A stretch of 5,275 bases of DNA, taken from positions 1 through 5,275 of the forward strand of contig CASBQJ010000519.1 in assembly GCA_949127705.1 (NCBI GenBank), read 5' to 3'. The notes under the pieces are model-generated. The model ran no database searches. It had not been told where the DNA came from and saw nothing but the letters and a program-made list of their open reading frames with translations. The stretch comes from Synechococcales cyanobacterium PMM_0085 (GTDB lineage Bacteria; Cyanobacteriota; Cyanobacteriia; Elainellales; Elainellaceae). The stretch's first letter is position 1, and each line of letters opens with the position of its first letter. Position numbers and translations under genes: made by a program. This document shows, piece by piece, positions 1 through 5,195 of the stretch.

Positions 1-768
1 GTACATAACTTGATGCCGCACGATTCGCCGTTTCCCCGGCTAGAACGGTGGGTAGGGCGGCGGCTGGTGCAACTGGCGGATCAAATCATTGTGCATCACG
101 CCTCGGCTTTGGGGGGTGTGCGGCAAGCCTATGGGATTGCGCCCGATCGCGCTCAGGTGATTCCGTTGGGGCACTATCGTGGCGTATATCAGCAGGCGAT
201 CGCCCCCCAAGCTGCCCGTGCTGCCTTAGAACTGCCGCCCACCGGATTGATCTACCTGCATCAGGGTATGCTGCGCCCCTATAAAGGAATTGAGCGACTG
301 TTGAGCGTGTGGAGCCAGTTTCAGCCGCAGTATCCCGATGCCACGCTAGTGATTGCTGGACGGGCGTTGGATCAAGCCTACAGCCGCAGGTTGGCGCAGC
401 TAGCCACGAACACTCCGGGTGTGGTGCTGCATGACGGGTATGTAGAGGATAGCCGCATGCATCTGTATTTCAGCGCGGCGGCTGTGATGGTGCTGCCGTT
501 TGAGGCGATTTTGACCTCCAGCAGCGTGATTTTGGCCATGTCCTATGACCTACCTGTGATTGCGCCGCGACTGGGCGGGATTGCCGAAACAGTGGGAGCT
601 GCCGATGCTTTGCTGTATAACCCGCAGGATCAGACGGGGCTGCTGACTGCGCTGAAAACGAGTACAGACGCGGATTTGGCGGCGCTGCGGCTGCTCGTAA
701 AACAGGAGTGCGATCGCCTCGACTGGAATCACATTGCCCAGCAAACTCGGCAAGTTTATCTAGGTTAA
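1..768 (+). CDS. GT4-family glycosyltransferase, C-terminal part (5' end outside window)
   Basis: The frame is open from the first base and ends at TAA 766-768, so this is the 3' part of a longer gene. The TTG at 10 and ATG at 13 lie inside a conserved stretch (VHNLMPH, visible residues 1-7) and are not the true start. The family is glycosyltransferase 4 (GT-B fold), which transfers a sugar from a nucleotide-sugar donor to a growing glycan in the cytoplasm. Seen: the VHNLMPH motif at the end of the N-terminal domain; HQGMLRPYKGIE (87-98), the donor-side loop with RxYKG; and a segment with ILTSSSVILA followed by LPVIAP (about 170-189), where GT4 proteins carry the donor-binding acidic motif. 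The visible 255 residues are about two thirds of a usual GT4 enzyme. The next gene begins 40 bases downstream on the same strand, so co-transcription is likely. Donor and acceptor sugars cannot be told from sequence. Oddity: the usual EX7E glutamates are not evident, as in TSGS-type relatives. Confidence 0.85.
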   Translation, partial: VHNLMPHDSPFPRLERWVGRRLVQLADQIIVHHASALGGVRQAYGIAPDRAQVIPLGHYRGVYQQAIAPQAARAALELPPTGLIYLHQGMLRPYKGIERLLSVWSQFQPQYPDATLVIAGRALDQAYSRRLAQLATNTPGVVLHDGYVEDSRMHLYFSAAAVMVLPFEAILTSSSVILAMSYDLPVIAPRLGGIAETVGAADALLYNPQDQTGLLTALKTSTDADLAALRLLVKQECDRLDWNHIAQQTRQVYLG

Positions 769-793
769 ATGCCGACTTGAATATCAGGAGTGT

Positions 794-798
794 GGAGG
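794..798 (+). promoter_or_regulatory. Shine-Dalgarno site for the GT-A glycosyltransferase
   Basis: GGAGG lies 10 bases before the GTG at 809. It supports that GTG as the start, over the TTG immediately after it (812). It is the only strong ribosome binding site I see before a gene in this window. Confidence 0.6.
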
Positions 799-808
799 CC
801 AATCAGCT

Positions 809-1570
809 GTGTTGTGTTTCGTATTAGCGCTCAAATCTAAGGCGGTTGCGCAAGATTGGCAACGCGTATCGCAGCTATTTGAAGCCACGTTGCGGTCGGC
901 CTATCAACAGACCGATGCCGATTTTCAGATCATCGCGGTTTGTCACGAAATTCCCACCCTCACTGCCACCTATGATCAGCGCCTAGAAATGATTCAGGCA
1001 GACTTTCCACCGCCGCCCGACGCTACAGATCGGCAGCCCACCATGCAGGACAAGTGGAACAAGATTGCCGTCGGGCTGGTGCGAGCCGGAGCGCTAAATT
1101 CCGATTTTGTCATGATTATGGATGCAGACGATTTGGTTAGCCGTCACTTAGCCGCCTATGCCAACACTCACAAGGCCGAAAACGGCTGGATTTTTACCCG
1201 TGGCTATCGCTATCAATACGGCAGTCGATGGATCTCAGTGGATGATCGATTTAACTGCGGTACCAATGCGATTGTGAACGGTCGGTTAATTCGATTTCCC
1301 ACAAGTGTGGACGCAAAAGAGATTGCTAAATGCGTGGTGCTAACCCATGGACATACCGCGATCGCCCACCACTTAGCAGCACTCAATACACCGCTGCGGC
1401 CATTACCGTTTGCTGGAGCCGTCTATGTCTGCGCTCATGGAGATAACTGGACAGATTTTAGCGATCGCCACTCGTGGCATGGCATCCGCTATGCTCTAGG
1501 AAGGTTGCGCCGCCTGCGTCCCCTCACTCGCCGCCTCCGCCAAGATTTTGCTATGGAGCCGGGTGAATGA
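809..1570 (+). CDS. GT-A fold (family 2-like) glycosyltransferase
   Basis: A 253-residue soluble protein with a GTG start, chosen because GGAGG sits 10 bases upstream and the hydrophobic first strand (LCFVLAL) begins at once. Seen: an N-terminal Rossmann-like strand with downstream residues typical of family A glycosyltransferases; IIAVCHE (41-47), the second strand; DKWNK (81-85), where these enzymes contact the nucleotide; and FVMIMDADD (100-108), the DxD-type metal and nucleotide-sugar site. There is a His-rich stretch (LTHGHTAIAHH, 178-188) and a very basic C-terminal tail (about 226-245, RRLRRLRP-like) that may bind membrane or anionic glycan. No signal peptide or transmembrane segment is evident. 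Role by inference: transfer of one sugar in synthesis of an exopolysaccharide or surface glycan, together with the GT4 gene upstream. Its stop overlaps the start of the next gene (ATGA, 1567-1570), implying translational coupling. Fold and class are fairly sure; the substrate is unknown. Confidence 0.8.
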   Translation: MLCFVLALKSKAVAQDWQRVSQLFEATLRSAYQQTDADFQIIAVCHEIPTLTATYDQRLEMIQADFPPPPDATDRQPTMQDKWNKIAVGLVRAGALNSDFVMIMDADDLVSRHLAAYANTHKAENGWIFTRGYRYQYGSRWISVDDRFNCGTNAIVNGRLIRFPTSVDAKEIAKCVVLTHGHTAIAHHLAALNTPLRPLPFAGAVYVCAHGDNWTDFSDRHSWHGIRYALGRLRRLRPLTRRLRQDFAMEPGE

Positions 1571-2139
1571 TCCAACTCTTTTGGCGCAAACTGCGCTCGA
1601 TCGGCTATTTGCTGAGCCAGGAGTCAGACCCGTGGGGGGCGATCGCCTTCGTGGTCAGTCACAATCCGGGCGAAGATGTGCGGCAGTCGCTGACGGTCAG
1701 CCCCGAATTGGACGGACTATTTCGGGCAGAAACGGTGCCGTCTATGACGCTAAATACGTTGATTGAGCGGTATCGCATGCAGCAGGCGATCGCCCTGATT
1801 AAACTGGATATTGAAGGGGCAGAACCGCTGGCGCTGAAGGCGGCCAGTCATTTGTTTCAGGCCGATGCACTGCCCTTATTTATTGTGGAAATCTATAAGC
1901 TAGGGCTGGCGCGCCTAGGCTTTGCACCCAGCGATATTTGGAGCCTGTTTTCCCCCGACTTATTTGACCTGTATGTAGTAAATCGCAGCTACCCTAACCC
2001 CACGCCTGAAATTAGTCCAGGCGTGGTCTATGCCCTGCGCGATCCCGCGACTCATCCGTGGGGCTGGCACACCAACCTCATTGCAGTTCCCAAGGTGGGA
2101 CGCTATGGCGATCGCAACGCGTTCAAACAACTTCGCTAA
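1567..2139 (+). CDS. FkbM-family methyltransferase-like protein, apparently lacking the SAM-binding half
   Basis: 190 residues. The ATG overlaps the preceding stop by 4 bases (ATGA), and a TGA lies directly upstream in frame (1564-1566), so the gene cannot begin earlier. FkbM enzymes are SAM-dependent O-methyltransferases that often act on sugars in glycan clusters. Seen: TLNTLIERY (61-69), matching the family's TLD-L segment; LIKLDIEGAEPLALKAA (77-93), the family hallmark; LFIVEIYK (104-111); and HTNLIAVP (168-175) near the end. Full FkbM proteins are usually about 230-300 residues and carry a DxGANxG-type SAM motif early on. Here residues 1-25 run straight into the segment that normally follows the SAM-binding half (GAIAFVVSHNPGEDV), so roughly 80-100 residues seem to be missing. 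No frameshift could hide them because there is no space upstream. It may be an inactive relic, a protein with a changed role, or the product of an internal deletion. The last 17 bases overlap pabB on the other strand. Confidence 0.75.
   Translation: MIQLFWRKLRSIGYLLSQESDPWGAIAFVVSHNPGEDVRQSLTVSPELDGLFRAETVPSMTLNTLIERYRMQQAIALIKLDIEGAEPLALKAASHLFQADALPLFIVEIYKLGLARLGFAPSDIWSLFSPDLFDLYVVNRSYPNPTPEISPGVVYALRDPATHPWGWHTNLIAVPKVGRYGDRNAFKQLR
2000..2026. repeat. Perfect 9-bp inverted repeat with 9-base loop, inside the FkbM-like gene
   Basis: CCACGCCTG (2000-2008) is exactly complementary to CAGGCGTGG (2018-2026). It is GC-rich and lies about 110 bases before the stop of the FkbM-like gene, antisense to sequence just beyond the pabB 3' end. 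No T-run follows on either strand, so it is not a canonical intrinsic terminator. It could form an RNA hairpin in either transcript, but it may be chance within coding sequence. Confidence 0.4.
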
Positions 2140-3928
2140 AGGGCAGGGGAACTTTGACGACCGCTTCCTGCATCTGGCGGACTGAATTGACTAGAAAAAT
2201 GCGTGAACAGTGCTCCAAGTCGGATTGCAGCAACACTCGTTCTTGCACCTTGCCTTGCTGCAATAGCCATTGCCGAAACGTGCCCCCCAGCAGCCCACAT
2301 TCAACCGGAGGCGTGTACCACTGGCCATTTTGTTCTACTACCAGGTTGGCCGTACAAAATTCCGTGAGTTCGCCGCGCTCATTCCACAGCAGCACCTCGT
2401 CCAAGTCGGGATATTGCTGTCTAGCCTGGTCGTACATCGGGCGATACGTAGTTTTGTGATACAAAAACACGTTTGATGCATCGATTGGAGTTTGGGCGAT
2501 CCCAATTTGTAAGGGGAGCGATCGCGATGGATTGGCGATTTGGTTGGCTTCGACGACAATGTTGCCGTGTCGCGAGACTTGCAGTCGCACTTTATGCGGC
2601 TGGGGTGGCAAGCGGTAGGCGATCGCCTCCAATCGCGTTTTGATCGGGTCTAATGGCAGCGGATAGGCGAAATATGCCGCAGAATCTTGCAGCCGCTGGA
2701 GATGTAGATCTAGCAAAAAATAGCCGTGTTCGGGGTTCCATAGCATTGATTCGAGCAGCGAGAAGGGCGATCGCCGCTGGGTCAAAATTTTTGCCTTGGT
2801 GCAGCATTCTTCATACTCAGCATCGGCCACCGAATCCCACACAATGCCGCCACCCACGCCATATTCCGCAGTCTGCGCGATCTTATCCACCAGCACGGTG
2901 CGAATGGCGACGTTAAATTGAGCCGTCCGCTCGGGTGAAATGAAGCCAATGGTGCCCGTATAGATTTGGCGCGGCGAATCTTCCAGATCGGTAATAATCT
3001 GCATTGTGCTGGGTTTGGGCGCACCTGTAATGGATGCGCAGGGGAATAAAGCGCGAAAGATTTCTACCAAATTGGCGTTGGTGCGGCACTGCACTGGAGA
3101 CGTCATTTGCCACAGCGTCGGATATTGTTCTACGTCAAACAACTGATTGACCTGAACGCTGCCGATCTCGGCAATCCGCCCCAAATCATTGCGCACCATG
3201 TCCACAATCATCAGATTTTCGGCCTGGTTTTTGGCAGACTGGCGGAGCGCTGTGGCATGATGGCGATCGCTCTGCACCGTTAACCCACGCGGCGCAGTTC
3301 CCTTCATCGGGCGACAGGTGATGGTGCGTTGGCTTGCCTGCGCAAAGCGCGTATCGCCCCAGTTAAAAAACAGTTCTGGTGAGGCGCAGCAAATCGCCCA
3401 ATCTTCTAGATTAATGTATGCGCCATAACAGCCTTCCTGCGCCTGCATCAGCTGTAGAAAATAGGCCCAGGCATCGTAGTCGAACGCCGCCCGCAGCCGA
3501 AACGAATAGTTAACTTGATAGGTTTGCCCTTGGGCGATCAGCCCTTTGATCGTCTGAATCGCTTCGTGGTAGCGCTGTTGTGAAATCGATGGTGTCCAGT
3601 TCAGCAACAGGGATTCTGGCGCTGGGGCAGCGGGCAATGTCATGGTTTGGGGGTGAGAATATAGCCCAAACCAGGCGAGCGGAAAGCGGCCATGAGGCTG
3701 CACATTCAGGCTACGATCGAATGCAGGAGCCGCTTCATAGCTAAAAAATCCGGCGGCATAACACCCTTGCTGCTCAACCCGCTGCTGAACCGTTTCTAGC
3801 AACGGCATTACTTCACTGAGGGTTGAGGCTGTAAATACCGCTAGCGGGTGTTGAAACTGTAGCCAGCGCTGCTGTTGGGCATCATGAATGACGATGCTGT
3901 TGATGTTGAGATTGGTCTTTAAACTCAT
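2123..3928 (-). CDS. pabB: Aminodeoxychorismate synthase component I fused to ADC lyase (PabB-PabC)
   Basis: Makes 4-amino-4-deoxychorismate from chorismate with ammonia supplied by a PabA partner, then releases pyruvate to give p-aminobenzoate for folate; cytosolic. Numbering is for the 601-residue form starting at ATG 3926-3928. Seen: an N-terminal segment with AAGFFSYEAAPAFD (58-71); a chorismate-binding domain (about 118-381) with RPMKGTAPRG (206-215), ENLMIVDMVRNDLG (237-250), SITGAPKPSTM (299-309) and GVGGGIVWDS (357-366). Lys209 in PMKGT replaces the Ala of anthranilate synthase (PIAGT) and is the lysine nucleophile typical of PabB, so TrpE is unlikely. From about 390 follows a class IV PLP aminotransferase-type domain: HKTTYR (491-496, Lys492 the probable PLP lysine), ELTEFCTANL (520-529), GLLGGTFR (545-552) and VNSVR (580-584). 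In-frame ATGs at 3949, 3961 and 3976 would add 7, 11 or 16 residues. I prefer 3928 because conserved-looking sequence (NSIVIHDAQ) starts about 10 residues later and it leaves a real intergenic space. No pabA is in the window. Confidence 0.92.
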   Translation of the reverse strand: MSLKTNLNINSIVIHDAQQQRWLQFQHPLAVFTASTLSEVMPLLETVQQRVEQQGCYAAGFFSYEAAPAFDRSLNVQPHGRFPLAWFGLYSHPQTMTLPAAPAPESLLLNWTPSISQQRYHEAIQTIKGLIAQGQTYQVNYSFRLRAAFDYDAWAYFLQLMQAQEGCYGAYINLEDWAICCASPELFFNWGDTRFAQASQRTITCRPMKGTAPRGLTVQSDRHHATALRQSAKNQAENLMIVDMVRNDLGRIAEIGSVQVNQLFDVEQYPTLWQMTSPVQCRTNANLVEIFRALFPCASITGAPKPSTMQIITDLEDSPRQIYTGTIGFISPERTAQFNVAIRTVLVDKIAQTAEYGVGGGIVWDSVADAEYEECCTKAKILTQRRSPFSLLESMLWNPEHGYFLLDLHLQRLQDSAAYFAYPLPLDPIKTRLEAIAYRLPPQPHKVRLQVSRHGNIVVEANQIANPSRSLPLQIGIAQTPIDASNVFLYHKTTYRPMYDQARQQYPDLDEVLLWNERGELTEFCTANLVVEQNGQWYTPPVECGLLGGTFRQWLLQQGKVQERVLLQSDLEHCSRIFLVNSVRQMQEAVVKVPLPFSEVV

Positions 3929-3945
3929 GCTTTGTAGTGCTGATT

Positions 3946-3964
3946 GCATTCCCAATGGCATTCC
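3946..3964. repeat. Imperfect 12-base-spaced direct repeat (GCATTCC twice)
   Basis: GCATTCC occurs at 3946-3952 and again at 3958-3964, followed by similar CA-rich sequence. On the - strand each copy reads GGAATGC and supplies an in-frame ATG for pabB (3947-3949 and 3959-3961), which is why that start is ambiguous. It could be an operator pair or chance. Confidence 0.3.
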
Positions 3965-4011
3965 AACCCGGTGCATGATCTGACTCGCAACTTCAATGAT
4001 TGTTCAGACGT

Positions 4012-4027
4012 TACACTTGATACACTT
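4012..4027. repeat. Two TACACTT copies spaced 9 bases apart
   Basis: TACACTT at 4012-4018 and 4021-4027, separated by GA, inside the divergent intergenic region and over the only plausible -10 candidate for mnmH. A paired site of this kind can be an operator; with 7-base units chance is also plausible. Confidence 0.25.
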
Positions 4028-4063
4028 CTGTCTGTTTTATCCGCCTTATCGTCTGACTGCTAC

Positions 4064-5152
4064 GTGCCGTTACCCATCACTCAATTTCTCACGCTATCTC
4101 CTGTCATTCTAGACGTGCGCAGTCCGGCGGAGTTTGCTCAGGGTCATATTCCTGGGGCAATTAGTATGCCCTTGTTTTCTGACCAGGAACGGGCGCAGGT
4201 GGGGATCTGCTATAAGCAGGAAGGCCGGGATGCGGCTGTGGAACTGGGGTTTGCGATCGCCGGTTCCAAGTTTGCGGGCTTCATTGCCCAGGCCAAACAG
4301 CTCGCACCCGATCGCCAAGTGCGACTCCACTGCTGGCGCGGCGGCATGCGCAGTGAAGCGGTGGCCTGGGTGCTGGGGATGGGCGGCTTCCAGGCGACTA
4401 CGCTGATTGGTGGGTACAAGGCGTTTCGCAACTGGGCGCTGGCTATGCCTCAGGTGCCGCGTCAGGTGTTAGTTTTGGGCGGCATGACGGGCACGGGCAA
4501 AACCGATGTGCTCACGGCTTTGGCTGCTCGTGGGGAGCAAGTGTTGGATTTGGAAGCGATCGCCAGCCATCGGGGCAGCAGCTTTGGCGGGTTGGGCCTG
4601 CCGCCGCAGCCGACCAATGAACAGTTTGAAAATGCGATCGCCCTACAATGGTCACAGTTTGATCCGCAGCGCCCCGTTTGGATTGAAGCCGAAAGCAATC
4701 GAATTGGGTGCTGTCGCTTGCCAGAAGCCCTGTATCAACAAATGCAGCAGGCGTCTGTTCTAGAATTGGTGCGACCCCCGGCCGAACGGTTGGCGCTGCT
4801 GGTCGATGTCTACGGATTTGCCAGCACGCCTGATCTAATACTTGCCACCGAACGCATCCGCAAACGCCTGGGCGGATTGCGCACCCAAGCGGCGATCGCC
4901 CTATTGCAAGAACGCCGACTGGCTGAGGCATTTGAGCTACTGCTAACCTACTACGACAAAGCCTACGACTACGATCTTCAGCGCCGCCCGGTGCCGATTG
5001 ACCCAGTGGATGCGACGGGGCAAACTGCGGCTGAGGCGGCAATCCGGTTGATTGCGCGATCGCGGCAACTGCAATCGGGCTATGATCCAGTGGGGCAACC
5101 CGTCTGTCTAGATGCGCCGCTGACAAACACGGCTGTAGATCTGCCCCGCTAG
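4064..5152 (+). CDS. mnmH: tRNA 2-selenouridine synthase (rhodanese + P-loop domains)
   Basis: MnmH (SelU, YbbB) converts 2-thiouridine at the wobble position 34 of tRNAs for Lys, Glu and Gln to 2-selenouridine, using selenophosphate and passing through a geranylated intermediate; cytosolic. Numbering is from the GTG at 4064 (362 residues, close to the 364 of E. coli). Seen: a rhodanese domain (about 8-125) with ILDVRSPAEFAQGHIPGA (15-32), CYKQEGRDAAVELG (49-62, Gly62 matching E. coli Gly67) and HCWRGGMRS (89-97) with Cys90 matching the catalytic Cys97 of E. coli. Then a P-loop domain with Walker A GMTGTGKT (140-147), ASHRGSSFGG (167-176), WIEAESNRIG (206-215) and YYDKAYDYDL (296-305) near the C-terminus. 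The frame stays open upstream with TTG 3944 and GTG 3971 as alternative starts, but those 40 residues are T-rich at DNA level, resemble nothing in the family and would run into the pabB start region. No Shine-Dalgarno is visible. Confidence 0.93.
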   Translation: MPLPITQFLTLSPVILDVRSPAEFAQGHIPGAISMPLFSDQERAQVGICYKQEGRDAAVELGFAIAGSKFAGFIAQAKQLAPDRQVRLHCWRGGMRSEAVAWVLGMGGFQATTLIGGYKAFRNWALAMPQVPRQVLVLGGMTGTGKTDVLTALAARGEQVLDLEAIASHRGSSFGGLGLPPQPTNEQFENAIALQWSQFDPQRPVWIEAESNRIGCCRLPEALYQQMQQASVLELVRPPAERLALLVDVYGFASTPDLILATERIRKRLGGLRTQAAIALLQERRLAEAFELLLTYYDKAYDYDLQRRPVPIDPVDATGQTAAEAAIRLIARSRQLQSGYDPVGQPVCLDAPLTNTAVDLPR

Positions 5153-5161
5153 CACAGCCTA

Positions 5162-5175
5162 ATTCAATATTCAAT
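5162..5175. repeat. Tandem ATTCAAT pair in the AT-rich gap after mnmH
   Basis: Two adjacent copies of ATTCAAT (5162-5168 and 5169-5175) in the 43-base gap between mnmH and the next open frame. This is a local AT-rich island and might contain a -10 element for the downstream gene. No hairpin-plus-T terminator was seen in this gap. Confidence 0.3.
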
Positions 5176-5195
5176 TGCTCTGACCTCAGCACCCC

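Larger units (their letters stand above)
3929..4063. promoter_or_regulatory. Divergent intergenic region between pabB and mnmH
   Basis: About 135 bases between the preferred starts of two diverging genes, so it should hold both promoters. Around 3990-4050 it is T-rich and lower in GC than the flanking genes. TACACT at 4021-4026, with TTG-containing sequence near 4000-4005, is a weak -10/-35 candidate for mnmH, but spacing is only 15 bases and the -35 match is poor. No clear promoter for pabB, no NtcA palindrome (GTA-N8-TAC) and no riboswitch-like structure was seen. If either gene starts further upstream (pabB at 3976, mnmH at 3944), this region shrinks and the coding ends would overlap. Confidence 0.4.
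196..5063. repeat. HIP1 octamers (GCGATCGC), at least 16 copies across the window
   Basis: Copies start at 196, 710, 1358, 1461, 1639, 1786, 2108, 2518, 2619, 2767, 3263, 4253, 4556, 4634, 4892 and 5056. This short palindrome is highly over-represented in many cyanobacterial genomes. All copies here lie inside coding sequence, often read as Ala-Ile-Ala or as an Asp-Arg pair. There is none in the roughly 980 bases from 3271 to 4252, which includes the divergent promoter region and the start of pabB. Confidence 0.9.

Noticed and set aside
470..802. 110-codon open frame on the - strand opposite the GT4 gene
   Set aside because: Antisense to well-supported GT4 motifs; Ser/Ala/Pro/Arg-rich composition with no domain. 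It is a shadow frame.
1548..1766. 72-codon + strand frame overlapping the start of the FkbM-like gene, considered as the missing N-terminal half
   Set aside because: Its product contains none of the SAM-binding residues and is the wrong frame of the same DNA. The missing half cannot be hidden here by a frameshift, since the preceding gene ends at 1570.
2058..2459. 133-codon + strand frame across the convergent overlap, opposite the pabB 3' end
   Set aside because: Ser/Cys/Thr-rich product with no motif, antisense to the conserved C-terminal lyase domain. It is a shadow frame.
2123..3928. Annotation of the pabB gene as anthranilate synthase component I (trpE)
   Set aside because: The active-site segment is PMKGT with a lysine, not PIAGT, and an ADC lyase-type domain is fused at the C-terminus; both point to p-aminobenzoate synthesis.
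3944..4063. N-terminal extension of mnmH by 40 codons from TTG 3944
   Set aside because: The added residues match no part of the family, the DNA is T-rich unlike the gene body, and the extension would enter the pabB start region. The 362-residue form already matches the usual length.
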